From contig NZ_QOCL01000001.1 in the NCBI RefSeq assembly GCF_004006665.1, positions 496,001 through 560,000 on the forward strand: DNA of 64,000 nucleotides, given 5' to 3'. This DNA comes from Halobacteriovorax sp. HLS (GTDB lineage Bacteria > Bdellovibrionota > Bacteriovoracia > Bacteriovoracales > Bacteriovoracaceae). Position numbers and translations under genes: made by a program. Of the stretch, positions 1-9,003 are shown one piece after another; positions within the stretch are counted from its first letter, which is position 1; the number at the start of each line of letters is the position of its first letter. Below the pieces are notes generated by a model that was given only the letters and a program-made list of their open reading frames with translations, was not told where the DNA came from and searched no databases.

Positions 1-1267
1 ATGCAATCGAGTTATTTAGAGGTCTTTTAAATGAGTCATCAACCCTGTACTCAATATGCATTTTAAGATTTGATTCAACCATCCTTGACCTTAACAGGCT
101 CAAAGACTGCTCAAGAGAGCTCTCAAGAGAATCGCACTTAGAATTCAATGGATCCAATCTTGAAAAGCCTAAAAAGACTTCGATCAACTTCTTGCAACGC
201 TTAGCTCCTAATTCCATATCTTCTAAAATAAGAAGAGAGTCATCTGCCAAATCGTCTTCTAATTTAAGCAGAGTAAGAGCAGCAAGTATCCCTGCAATAG
301 GATTATTAAGTTCATGAGCGATTGAGCCTGAAATTATTCCTAACTCTTCAGAAGAAATAGTAACATTACCTTCTCTTTTCAATTCGTTGTTAGTAATGAA
401 AACAAAAGACTCAAAGTCTTTTCCCCCTACTCTTATAGAATCTTTAAATACTTTATAAATATTATCTTGGATTTCTATAGTTACACCATTATCAAGCTTT
501 AAACAGTCATTCGCATAAAGACCAAGTGAAGAAAATGTTGAATTATGTAAGACTAACTCACCTCTTTGACTCACGAGGCAAGTCGGAAGAGATAATGAAT
601 TCAATATAATTTCCCAATCACTCTTTGAATAACTTTCAAGTTTTTCTTTTTCTAGTTTTTGATCCTGATAAATAAGTAAGAGAGTAAAAATAAGCTTAAA
701 CTCACCATCGATTTCAACATCATCTTTAAAGCAATAAAAGAGATCTAAATTATTAGAATGAGCTCTTAAAACATTCGAATACTTTACAAGGTTTTCTGAA
801 CTCGTAAAATCCTCATAAGTCTTTACCTCAACTTCAATATCTAAGGTTGATAGTAAAAAATATTTAACTTTTTCTATTTCAGAGTGTTCTGAAATTTCTT
901 TCCAATTTGAAAGGAAACTTAAAATTTCATTTAAAGGAAAGTCATCATAGGATGTTATTCTAGACTCAAAGAGAGATTCAAATAACCTTGCTTCATCTTC
1001 CATTAACTCATAGGCAACATCTTTTTCAATACCATTAGCAATAGAAGCCAAGAGTCCTGCAATAGATTCTTCAGAGAAATCGTTGACAAGAACGACATTA
1101 TCTCTTTCAAAGTCAGACTCTAAGGCAACTTGCCAACCTAAGATACCTTCACATGCAATATCGGTAAAATATACTTTTGGAGAATTACTCTTCTTCCAAT
1201 TTAAACTAGAAAGAAATTCTTCAAACTTAGGATCACATATATTTGTAGCGTATGTTTTGAGATTCAT
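1..1267 (-). CDS. sensor histidine kinase, C-terminus cut by window edge
   Basis: The frame opens with ATG at 1267, overlapping the xseA stop as ATGA, and stays open to the left edge (about 422 codons). An unrecognised N-terminal region of about 240 residues is followed by a PAS-like stretch and then a HisKA dimerisation helix pair with the H-box SIAHELNNPIAG, in which His318 is the predicted phosphorylation site. The ATPase domain lies outside the window. No membrane segment is evident, so a cytoplasmic sensor is likely. Because it is translationally coupled to xseA it is probably transcribed with it. The signal and the cognate regulator are unknown. Confidence 0.85.
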   Translation of the reverse strand, partial: MNLKTYATNICDPKFEEFLSSLNWKKSNSPKVYFTDIACEGILGWQVALESDFERDNVVLVNDFSEESIAGLLASIANGIEKDVAYELMEDEARLFESLFESRITSYDDFPLNEILSFLSNWKEISEHSEIEKVKYFLLSTLDIEVEVKTYEDFTSSENLVKYSNVLRAHSNNLDLFYCFKDDVEIDGEFKLIFTLLLIYQDQKLEKEKLESYSKSDWEIILNSLSLPTCLVSQRGELVLHNSTFSSLGLYANDCLKLDNGVTIEIQDNIYKVFKDSIRVGGKDFESFVFITNNELKREGNVTISSEELGIISGSIAHELNNPIAGILAALTLLKLEDDLADDSLLILEDMELGAKRCKKLIEVFLGFSRLDPLNSKCDSLESSLEQSLSLLRSRMVESNLKMHIEYRVDDSFKRPLNNSIA

Positions 1268-2553
1268 TCTTTAATGACCTTTCTTTTTCCGTCATGAAAA
1301 TGTATATCTACAACAGAGCGATTAGGTAAATCATCAAATTCATCAATACTACTAACAACACTTCCATCCGTTGAACTTAGGTAGCTATAACCTCTATTTA
1401 AAATATTCTTAGGATTTAGCGCTAAAAGAAGGTCATGTTTCTTTTCAACAATATTTACGAAATTTTCTTTTTTCTTCTCAATTGAAGATAAGGCCCGTTT
1501 AGACAGATCATCTAATCTAAACCAATAATCGTGAATATGTAATAATTCAACCTCTCTCTTATGGAGGGATAGTTTTTCTAAACGTCGAGCAAGTCTTGTA
1601 TGATTTCTTTGAACTGTTGATAATAGTCTATCTGGTCTGGCCAAAGAAACTGTGTCTTTACGAGAATTTATAATCTCCTTAGAACTCATGACTAAGTGTC
1701 TTCTTGAATTTTCGAGTCTAGAGATTAGCCTTGATTGTTCTTCACTGAGAATTTGAGCAGCAGCAGATGGTGTTTCGCACCTAAGGTCACTCACAAAGTC
1801 ACAAATAGAATAGTCAACTTGATGTCCTACCGCACTTATCGTAGGTATAGGGCAATTAAATATATCCCAAGCGAGGGCCTCATCATTAAAGCACCATAGA
1901 TCCTCTAAGCTTCCACCACCTCGACTTAACACAATGACGTCTAATTTCTTATCCTCTGGTGCTTGCATCGAATACTTTATAGTATTGAATAGAGACTTTC
2001 TAATTGCTTGGGCTGCAGTATCTCCTTGAACCAAAGTTGGAACAACTAGCACATCAACCCAATGACTTCTTCTTTTCATAATATTTAGAAAATCAGCAAG
2101 GGCAGCACCTCTGAGTGCTGTAATAATGGCAACTCGTTTTGGAAGCTTAGGTATTTCCTTTTTAACTTCTAAATCAAACAGACCATCCGCAGCGAGTTTT
2201 TTCTTTAACATTTCAAATTGTTCTTTTAGATCACCCTTACCTTGTTTGGTGATTCTCTTTACAATAATTTGAAATGTACCTCTTTTTGCATAGACACCAA
2301 TCCCTCCAACACATTGAACTTTATCCCCATCCTTGAGTGTTCTTATTTCGGGATTTCTCATCGCATCCATTTTAAATAAACATGCGGATAAAGAGGCATT
2401 CTTATCTGATATAGTGAAGTAGTAATGGCCAGATGAAGAAAGAGATAGATTAGTAATTTCTCCTTCAATTGAAACTGATCGAAATTGACCTTCGAGAAGA
2501 CCTTTCAACTCATTTACTAAGGAGGAAACACTGACATATCTTAAATTATTCAT
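1264..2553 (-). CDS. xseA: exodeoxyribonuclease VII large subunit
   Basis: This is the large subunit of exonuclease VII, which degrades single-stranded DNA in both directions together with XseB. About 429 residues fit the family. An N-terminal OB-fold (about residues 5-100) precedes the catalytic region, which has the family block SRGGGSLEDLWCFN near residues 210-223 and VGHQVDYSICDFVSDLR shortly after. A C-terminal coiled coil follows. ATG at 2553 is preferred; an in-frame TTG six bases upstream (2559) is possible, and neither has a clear ribosome-binding site. xseB is not adjacent. It lies downstream of the S41 protease gene but is separated from it by a hairpin. Confidence 0.95.
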   Translation of the reverse strand: MNNLRYVSVSSLVNELKGLLEGQFRSVSIEGEITNLSLSSSGHYYFTISDKNASLSACLFKMDAMRNPEIRTLKDGDKVQCVGGIGVYAKRGTFQIIVKRITKQGKGDLKEQFEMLKKKLAADGLFDLEVKKEIPKLPKRVAIITALRGAALADFLNIMKRRSHWVDVLVVPTLVQGDTAAQAIRKSLFNTIKYSMQAPEDKKLDVIVLSRGGGSLEDLWCFNDEALAWDIFNCPIPTISAVGHQVDYSICDFVSDLRCETPSAAAQILSEEQSRLISRLENSRRHLVMSSKEIINSRKDTVSLARPDRLLSTVQRNHTRLARRLEKLSLHKREVELLHIHDYWFRLDDLSKRALSSIEKKKENFVNIVEKKHDLLLALNPKNILNRGYSYLSSTDGSVVSSIDEFDDLPNRSVVDIHFHDGKRKVIKE

Positions 2554-2583
2554 GTCCAAATACTATCAATTTTTTTATAAATA

Positions 2584-2607
2584 GGCCAAGTACGAATTGA
2601 CTTGGCC
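2584..2607 (-). terminator. hairpin after the S41 protease gene
   Basis: A perfect 8-bp stem (GGCCAAGT with ACTTGGCC) and an 8-base loop, followed on the minus strand by an A/T-rich stretch. It lies just after the stop of the S41 protease gene and before xseA, so it probably ends or attenuates the ftsEX-envC-ctp transcript. The T-tract is imperfect. Confidence 0.6.
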
Positions 2608-2617
2608 CTTGAGGGAA

Positions 2618-4042
2618 TTATTTATTCATTTTCTTAAATAAATCGAAAGATCTTATATAGTTTATGGCCTGAATCACTTGATAATCTTCTTTCGCATCAT
2701 ACTTAACAAACCAGTCATACTCTGGCTTTTCAGATTTCTTCTTCTTATCTGCTTTAAGTTTTTTCAGTCTAGCTCTTCTCTTTTCTCTGTCTGCTTTTTC
2801 AAGTGCTAGCCTTTCTTTCTTTTCTTGTGAAGTCTCTATTGTTGCAGTCAAATGATTCTTTAAATCCGATTCTCTTATAAATCTCTGCTCTTTTCTGTGC
2901 GCAGCAACCCAAGAACCTTCCGCCTCATCTACTTGCACATCAGGAATGATACCAATAGCTTGAATTTTTCTACCTTTAGGTGTCATATATTGTGCAATAG
3001 TAAGTTTAACACCTTTTTCATCATCAATTTTAGCTACTGTTTGAACAGAGCCCTTTCCAAAGGATTGAGAGCCCATAATAATACCTCTATTCCAATCCTG
3101 AATCGCTCCTGCAACAATCTCACTTGCTGATGCTGAAGAAGAGTTGATTAATACGACCAATGGAACATCCACTTCTTTATATCCTGATTTTTTAACATAT
3201 CTAATTTCTTTATTCTTTGGGTCTCTTCCTTCTGTACTTACCACAACTCCATCTTTTAAGAAGATTGAAGATACATCTACAGCCTCGTCTAGAAGACCTC
3301 CAGGATTTGACCTAAGATCAAGAACAATACCTTTAAGTCCACCATTCTTTTCTGTTATCTTTCGACTTTTCTTGATTGCATTAATTATTTCTTCAGCTGA
3401 TCTTTTTTGAAATTGCTTTAGTCGTATATATGCATAGTTCTTTCTTACAACAGAATGCTTAACCGGAGTAATCTTAATAATCTGCCTTGTGAGTACAAAA
3501 GTTTTTATTCCTTCATAATTTTCTCTAACAACACCAATTGTGATTTTATCTCCATTTTTACCGCGCATTCTATTAACAGCTTCTTCAAGGGTCGATCCAA
3601 TAGTACTTTCATTATTGATCTCAACAATTCTATCTCCAGGCATCATCCCCGCTTTAAAAGCAGGAGAATCCTCAATAGGAGTGACAACAATTAAGCTTCC
3701 ATCTTGAGCTGTAACTTCAAGACCTAATCCCCCAAACTCTCCTTTTGTCTCTTCTTGCATTTTTGCAAATACATTCTTATCTAGAAAAGCTGAATGTGGA
3801 TCAAGAGTACTCATCATCCCCTTTATCGCACCTTGGATAAGCTTGTCTGTATCTACATCACGATAGTATTGCGACTCAACTAAGAATAGAACTTTGTTGA
3901 ATAGTTCTAACTTTTCGAATCGTGACTTAGTTACCGCCATAACTTTTTGAGTTGAAAAGAAGCCTAGAAATAGGCCTCCAACGGAAAGAGCGATACATAA
4001 ACTAACAGCTCTAAGGCTGCGCTTACTACTCTTCTTATTCAT
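2618..4042 (-). CDS. C-terminal processing protease, S41 family (CtpA/Prc)
   Basis: A periplasmic serine protease of the CtpA/Prc family, 474 residues. An N-terminal membrane anchor or signal (about 10-35) is followed by a PDZ domain (about 95-175) and the S41 core. The catalytic dyad is visible as Ser305 in SASASEI and Lys330 in FGKGSVQ. A lysine-rich charged segment (about 395-440) precedes the end. AAGGA lies upstream of ATG 4042. It is the fourth gene of the ftsE-ftsX-envC-like operon. S41 proteases often trim or degrade envelope hydrolases, so its position suggests control of septal murein hydrolysis; that link is inferred. Confidence 0.93.
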   Translation of the reverse strand: MNKKSSKRSLRAVSLCIALSVGGLFLGFFSTQKVMAVTKSRFEKLELFNKVLFLVESQYYRDVDTDKLIQGAIKGMMSTLDPHSAFLDKNVFAKMQEETKGEFGGLGLEVTAQDGSLIVVTPIEDSPAFKAGMMPGDRIVEINNESTIGSTLEEAVNRMRGKNGDKITIGVVRENYEGIKTFVLTRQIIKITPVKHSVVRKNYAYIRLKQFQKRSAEEIINAIKKSRKITEKNGGLKGIVLDLRSNPGGLLDEAVDVSSIFLKDGVVVSTEGRDPKNKEIRYVKKSGYKEVDVPLVVLINSSSASASEIVAGAIQDWNRGIIMGSQSFGKGSVQTVAKIDDEKGVKLTIAQYMTPKGRKIQAIGIIPDVQVDEAEGSWVAAHRKEQRFIRESDLKNHLTATIETSQEKKERLALEKADREKRRARLKKLKADKKKKSEKPEYDWFVKYDAKEDYQVIQAINYIRSFDLFKKMNK

Positions 4043-4056
4043 AATATGTCCTTATA

Positions 4057-5124
4057 TTAAATATTTACAATGTTTAAATTATTCTTCGCTAAAAACTTCT
4101 TGTCCATTAAAAGAAATGTATTTTGTGCTTTATTCTTTTTACGTACTTCAAAGTATATCTGCCCAAGACCGGTTGACCTTCTAACTCTGGTTTGTCCTAT
4201 AACTTGATCAGCTTTAATTTTTTGTCCTTGCTTAAGTTTAGAAGAAAGGTCTCCAAGATAGATGGACCTTACTCCATCTCCATGATCTACCATGACAACA
4301 TTACCATAATTAGCAAGTGTTCCTACGTGATTAACAACTCCGGCCAAAGTAGATTTTACAACTTGGCTATCTTTAAACTTAAATGTTATTCCTTTTTTCT
4401 GGTAATCAAGACCAGAGTAAGACTCAATTGGTGCTGAAAATTGTATATTTAAAGAAGGTTTTTCAGATTTAGCACTCTTGGCCATCTTTTTTTGTGAAAT
4501 TTGTGACTTTATTGAAGAAAGCTTAGTTGCTAATTCTAGTTTATTCTTTTCGATACTAACATACTGAGCAGCATATTCTTTCTTTCTCTCTTCTAACTCT
4601 GATATGAATGTTAAAATCTCTCCCTCTTTTTGTTCAAAAGCAGCAAATCTCTTTTGCATCTGAGCAAGTTTATCCTTCTTAATTTTTACAATATTTTCTA
4701 AGCTTTGAAGCTTAATCAAACGCTTTTTTAGAACATCTGTGAATATTTTCTTACTCAAGATCTCCGAGCTAGTTTCTGTATTTGACATTGAATTTGCAAC
4801 AACAGAACCTAAGACCTTCTTTGTTCTTACTTTCTCTTCATCTATTAAACTAAGGTATTTTTCAATTTTTTCAGAGCTAGTATAAATATTTGATTCAATT
4901 TTTCTTTTATTATCTAAGACTTCAATATAATTCTTATTTTTCTTACTTAATTTCTTTTCTAATAATATGATATTTGAGTTTATACGACTTAAGTTTCTCG
5001 AGCTTAATCTGATTTCATTTCTAACATCAGAGATATTAATACTTTTGGCATAAGCACCAGGCGAGAGACAAATTGTACCTAATAAAAAAACTAAAGCTAG
5101 CTTATTAGAAACTAATCCTGCCAT
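4057..5124 (-). CDS. EnvC-like murein hydrolase activator with degenerate LytM domain
   Basis: 355 residues with a signal peptide (about 1-26), a long coiled coil (about 30-220) and a C-terminal LytM/M23-like domain (about 240-345). The zinc ligands of true M23 peptidases are absent: the usual HLS-type motif reads YLGDLS and the usual HLHFE reads QIYFEVR. That matches the catalytically dead EnvC/NlpD class, which activates cell-wall amidases rather than cutting peptidoglycan. The start overlaps the end of ftsX by 13 bases, as expected for the FtsEX partner. The amidase it would activate is not in the window. Confidence 0.88.
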   Translation of the reverse strand: MAGLVSNKLALVFLLGTICLSPGAYAKSINISDVRNEIRLSSRNLSRINSNIILLEKKLSKKNKNYIEVLDNKRKIESNIYTSSEKIEKYLSLIDEEKVRTKKVLGSVVANSMSNTETSSEILSKKIFTDVLKKRLIKLQSLENIVKIKKDKLAQMQKRFAAFEQKEGEILTFISELEERKKEYAAQYVSIEKNKLELATKLSSIKSQISQKKMAKSAKSEKPSLNIQFSAPIESYSGLDYQKKGITFKFKDSQVVKSTLAGVVNHVGTLANYGNVVMVDHGDGVRSIYLGDLSSKLKQGQKIKADQVIGQTRVRRSTGLGQIYFEVRKKNKAQNTFLLMDKKFLAKNNLNIVNI

Positions 5125-5903
5125 TGAAGCGACCTCATTTGAAATGCTGTTGAAGCAAGCAATAGGACCAGCCCTAAGACCATACCTATTAAAGATAACT
5201 GACCGATACTTATAGTAAGTGCAAATGAAGTAATAAAAATTGTCATTGTAGCTAGAAGCATTACCTTTAGCCCAACCTTACTTCTTCTTTGAAACTTCTC
5301 AATTAGATATGAGCTCTTTTTAACTTGTACTGAAAAACCTACCGCGACAAGCGCCCAAATAATCACAAATGAGATGCTCACAACAAGAACACCCCACTCC
5401 CTAAATGTAGAAAATATTTGATTCTTTAATAATTGGCTTCTTGAAATACTTTTAGTCGCCCCTAAAGTAACATTAGAAGCTCCAACTAATCTTACAAGAT
5501 AGTCTCTAATTAAGTTTTGACTTCTTGGCTGCAACCCTTGTTCTAATGAGATTTTTAATCCAACATAGTTCAAATCTAAGTCATCAAACTTCATCTGCAA
5601 ATCAACTCCAGATAGAACACTCTTTACTTGAGATTGAATTTCTTCCTTACTAGAGAAACTTACTTTTTGTACCCCTGGCAACTCAAGAACTTTTCTAGAA
5701 ATCCTTTGATGATTTTGATCTCCAGAAATAAGAGCATGAAAAGATGGTCCGCTATCAAGACTCAAGCTCGATTTAAAAATATAATTCTCAATACTAGAAA
5801 AGTTCATGGCACATAGAACCATAATCGATGTAGTAATAAAGAAAGCGCTTCCCCAAAAAGGGTGTCTTCTAACGTTTTGAATAAATAGATTTAAATAAAA
5901 CAT
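5112..5903 (-). CDS. ftsX: cell division protein FtsX
   Basis: An integral membrane protein of 263 residues with the FtsX layout: one N-terminal membrane helix (about 17-37), a periplasmic domain of about 130 residues, then three C-terminal helices (about 168-193, 207-228 and 232-252). With FtsE it forms the ABC-like complex that passes an ATP-driven conformational change to EnvC-type activators. It overlaps ftsE upstream and the EnvC-like gene downstream, so translation of the three is coupled. Sequence outside the helices is divergent; the identification rests on topology plus the gene order. Confidence 0.85.
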   Translation of the reverse strand: MFYLNLFIQNVRRHPFWGSAFFITTSIMVLCAMNFSSIENYIFKSSLSLDSGPSFHALISGDQNHQRISRKVLELPGVQKVSFSSKEEIQSQVKSVLSGVDLQMKFDDLDLNYVGLKISLEQGLQPRSQNLIRDYLVRLVGASNVTLGATKSISRSQLLKNQIFSTFREWGVLVVSISFVIIWALVAVGFSVQVKKSSYLIEKFQRRSKVGLKVMLLATMTIFITSFALTISIGQLSLIGMVLGLVLLLASTAFQMRSLQWQD

Positions 5904-6595
5904 GCATGTCCTGAGTAAACTAACTTTCCTGCATCTAAGTGAACAATTCTTCCTGAGAATTGCTTCACAAGCTCTCTATTATGAGAAGCCCAAACCACAG
6001 TAAGTTTTCTTTTTACGTTATAAAGATTTAATATTTCAAATATTTTCCTAGCATTTTCAGCATCCAATGAACTTGTAGGCTCATCGCATACAATCACATC
6101 TGGTCTACTTAATAATGCTCTAACGATAGCGACCTTTTGCTTAAGTCCACCATTTGCATTTTTAATTTGAATATTTAGTCTATCAGTGATTCCGAGAATT
6201 CTAGATAGTTCATTAAGGTCTTTTTCAAAATCTTTACGTGAGCCGTAAAGTGATGGATCGTAAGAAAGCGACATATTCTCTTTACACGTCAGATTTCCCA
6301 TAAGTCTAAGGTCTTGAAAAACTTGTGAGACAAATACTTTGGAGTTTGGTCTCTTAACTCTGCCGCTGGTAGGTTCAATGTCTCCAGCAAGTATTCTTAA
6401 TAATGATGTTTTTCCTGCTCCAGAAGTTCCAGTAATGAAAACAATTTCACCTTTATCAATGCTAAGCTGAACATGACTTAAGGCCTTTATTGGACCAAAT
6501 CCTAAAGAGATATCTTCTAAAAAGAATAAGTTATTATTTGAAACATGAATTTGTTTGTGGTTACCAAACGTTTTGTTTAACGAACTATTGATCAT
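5891..6595 (-). CDS. ftsE: cell division ATP-binding protein FtsE
   Basis: An ABC ATPase of 234 residues. Walker A (GTSGAGKTS), Walker B (VIVCDEPTSSLD) and the switch His (WASHN) are intact. The signature loop is unusual: the normal LSGGQ/E region reads NGGLKQKVAIVRA. About 25 extra residues precede the ABC core. It is the first gene of the ftsE-ftsX-envC-like-ctp unit and overlaps ftsX by 13 bases. An ordinary LolD-type ATPase is the alternative, but the FtsX and EnvC-like neighbours favour FtsE. Confidence 0.87.
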   Translation of the reverse strand: MINSSLNKTFGNHKQIHVSNNNLFFLEDISLGFGPIKALSHVQLSIDKGEIVFITGTSGAGKTSLLRILAGDIEPTSGRVKRPNSKVFVSQVFQDLRLMGNLTCKENMSLSYDPSLYGSRKDFEKDLNELSRILGITDRLNIQIKNANGGLKQKVAIVRALLSRPDVIVCDEPTSSLDAENARKIFEILNLYNVKRKLTVVWASHNRELVKQFSGRIVHLDAGKLVYSGHACFI

Positions 6596-6871
6596 CCTGA
6601 CCCATCCTTAATAACTTTCCAAATCATCCTAACTTGAAAACCATAAAACTATATGGCTACTATATTGTACCTAAGAGCTGAATTTTAGTAAAGAAACTCC
6701 TTGAGAAAAGAAACATTTTGAAAGAAATACTCTGGTATCATTTTGACCTTCTAGTTACTTAGATACCCTATCATGTCACTCTGGTATTCAAATTGAGAAT
6801 ATATTGAGTTAGTTTTTTTTCATGGAGTCCGTAAAATAGGTACATACAAATATAGAATAGAGGAATTTCTT

Positions 6872-7237
6872 ATGCGAGTACTCATTGTTGATGATTCGAA
6901 GGCCATTTTTATGATGGTTTCACAGATGCTAGAAGAAAAAGGTCATGTTGGCATTTGGGCCGAGGATGGAGTTAAAGCAGTTGAGTACCTTCAGGAAAAT
7001 AGTGATGTTGACGTAATTCTTTTGGACTGGAATATGCCAAATATGAATGGTCCTGAGTTTCTTGAAAAGAACTTAACTGACAGTTTCACTAAGACTCCCA
7101 TTATTATGATGACAACAGAAAATAAGCCGGACTATATAAAGAAGGCTTTAAGTCTTGGAGCTGTTGAGTATATTATGAAGCCATTCACTAACGATATTCT
7201 ATTTAACAAGTTCGAACTTGTAGATGAGATAGCATGA
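6872..7237 (+). CDS. CheY-like single-domain response regulator
   Basis: A receiver domain only, 121 residues. The acidic pair D7-D8, the phospho-acceptor Asp in VILLDWNMP (about residue 53), the switch Thr in IIMMTTEN and the Lys in IMKPF are all present, so it should be phosphorylated. It has no output domain. AGAGGAA lies about eight bases before the ATG. The stop overlaps the start of the CheR gene as ATGA, which suggests a dedicated chemosensory or Che-like module whose kinase is elsewhere. Confidence 0.92.
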   Translation: MRVLIVDDSKAIFMMVSQMLEEKGHVGIWAEDGVKAVEYLQENSDVDVILLDWNMPNMNGPEFLEKNLTDSFTKTPIIMMTTENKPDYIKKALSLGAVEYIMKPFTNDILFNKFELVDEIA

Positions 7238-8073
7238 ATCTTGCCGTAACTAAAGATGAGATTAGCAACACAGTTTTTAAGTTCTTTGCTGACTATATCT
7301 ATAAACATTCAGGAATGGTTTACACAGATAAAGATTATTATCGACTTGAAACAAGACTAAGATCGCTAGTTAAGATCTTTGAAGTTGAAGCTGTTGATGA
7401 TCTATATAAGAAGTTTCAGGGTCCAATTAGTCCTGATATGCATACCGTACTTATTAATATATCAACTAATAATGAAACTTATTTTTTCAGAGATAAGAGA
7501 CCTTTTAGTATTCTTACCAATGAACTTCTTCCGATAATTATGGAAAATAAGAAGATGGCACCTATTTCTATTTGGAGTGCTGCCTCTTCTACTGGACAAG
7601 AGATCTATTCAATAATTATGCAAATCAAAGAAAAAATTCCTGAGCTCATCCCGAGGCTCGTCATTGATGCTTCAGATATTTCTACAGATGCCCTAGCAAA
7701 AGCAAAAAAAGGAAACTACAACGGTCTTGATGTGCAAAGAGGTTTACCAATAACAACTCTTATGAAGTACTTTGAGCAGCAAGAAGATGAAAGCTGGCAA
7801 ATTGCCCCAGAGCTTTCTAGAATACCAAATTTCTTTGAATTTAACTTACTGACTGGGAGTTTTCCTCTCATGAGGTATGATATAATCTTCTGCCGCAACG
7901 TATTAATATATCAAAATATGGAAAATAAGCAGAAAATTGTTAGTAAACTTTATGAAAGCTTACGGCCTGGAGGATTCCTCGTACTAGGAAATGGTGAGAG
8001 TTTTATAGGACTTGAGACCGATTTCCAAAGAGAAACTTACGATAATCTAACTGTTTACGCAAAGAAGGCCTAA
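7234..8073 (+). CDS. CheR-type chemoreceptor methyltransferase
   Basis: A 279-residue SAM-dependent glutamate O-methyltransferase of the CheR family. The N-terminal helical domain contains the conserved NETYFFRD motif. The catalytic domain carries the SAM-binding ASSTGQEIYSI, the IDASDIS acidic loop, and FCRNVLIYQ followed by RPGGFLVLGNGES. The length is standard. It is coupled to the upstream CheY-like regulator. The ASSTGQE segment replaces the usual CSTGEE, a mild variation. Candidate substrates are methyl-accepting chemotaxis proteins, none of which are in the window. Confidence 0.92.
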   Translation: MNLAVTKDEISNTVFKFFADYIYKHSGMVYTDKDYYRLETRLRSLVKIFEVEAVDDLYKKFQGPISPDMHTVLINISTNNETYFFRDKRPFSILTNELLPIIMENKKMAPISIWSAASSTGQEIYSIIMQIKEKIPELIPRLVIDASDISTDALAKAKKGNYNGLDVQRGLPITTLMKYFEQQEDESWQIAPELSRIPNFFEFNLLTGSFPLMRYDIIFCRNVLIYQNMENKQKIVSKLYESLRPGGFLVLGNGESFIGLETDFQRETYDNLTVYAKKA

Positions 8074-8142
8074 AACGCCTCTCCCCTTGAATTGAGCCTT
8101 CCAACTATGATAGAAATTTATAGAACAAAGTTGGGAGGTCAT

Positions 8143-9003
8143 ATGACGACATTTTGGAATATAGAGAAAAACCTTTTTATAAATACAAGGGTTAAAAACT
8201 ATCATAATAAATTTCAAAAACTTGGATACTACGACATTGTCTTTGTTGAAATTGATGAGCAAGGAAATCCAGTCTTAAATGAAGACCAAATGTCTTATAA
8301 TGCATTTACGACAAAAGAATTAGCTACTCGTGTGCAGTCTACTCATGATTTATCTCAAATCACACTAGATCAATTTTCAATTCCTAATATAATTATTAAC
8401 TTAAGACCCTACATGCTTGGAGACTTAGTTTTCAGTCTGTGTGACTCTAAAAAAATTAAGTCAATTAAAATTAACCCTGTTCTTATTCTTGAAGAGAACA
8501 AGAAACTATTACTTCATGAAGAAGTTATTATCATTCCTATTAAGGATAAATTAACAGAGAAGTTCATGTTAACTTCTCCGGAAGAGGCAATGGCACTTCT
8601 TGCTCTAAACCCTGTTGATCAAAAGAGAATGGGTATGGAGATGGTATTTTATTGTCTTACAAATAAAAACCTATCCGAAAATATTGAAGATCGTGCCGCA
8701 GTACTAGGACAGAAAATAGAAGAACTATCATTTATCTCGCCCAGAGTTCCTATCAAAAAAGGAAGTGGTTCTCTATTATGTGTAATCCTTAACCTAGAAA
8801 GTACGATGGAAGAAATAGCGTTTATCAGAAACTACAAAACTCTTGATGAACATAGCAATATTATTTTTGTAACAAGTGATTTAAAAATTAAAACGGGAGA
8901 TCTCCACCAAATCAATTATGATGGAGAATCAATCGACACTATCTTTGGACCAATAATTAATTGGCAAAGAAGCCAAGGTCTTGAGCACAGAGCTAAGCTC
9001 TAG
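8143..9003 (+). CDS. conserved hypothetical protein
   Basis: 286 residues, not recognised. ATG 8143 is chosen because GGGAGG sits four bases upstream; a longer frame from a TTG at 8092 lacks such a site. The protein appears soluble, with alternating strands and helices, no signal peptide and no membrane span. It follows the CheY-CheR pair on the same strand with a 69-base gap, so a role in the same signalling output is possible but unproven. Its end overlaps the convergent HD hydrolase gene by four bases. Confidence 0.75.
   Translation: MTTFWNIEKNLFINTRVKNYHNKFQKLGYYDIVFVEIDEQGNPVLNEDQMSYNAFTTKELATRVQSTHDLSQITLDQFSIPNIIINLRPYMLGDLVFSLCDSKKIKSIKINPVLILEENKKLLLHEEVIIIPIKDKLTEKFMLTSPEEAMALLALNPVDQKRMGMEMVFYCLTNKNLSENIEDRAAVLGQKIEELSFISPRVPIKKGSGSLLCVILNLESTMEEIAFIRNYKTLDEHSNIIFVTSDLKIKTGDLHQINYDGESIDTIFGPIINWQRSQGLEHRAKL

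Noticed and set aside
2897-3694. Plus-strand open frames within the S41 protease gene
   Set aside because: No ribosome-binding sites or recognisable proteins; they sit antisense to a well-supported conserved gene.
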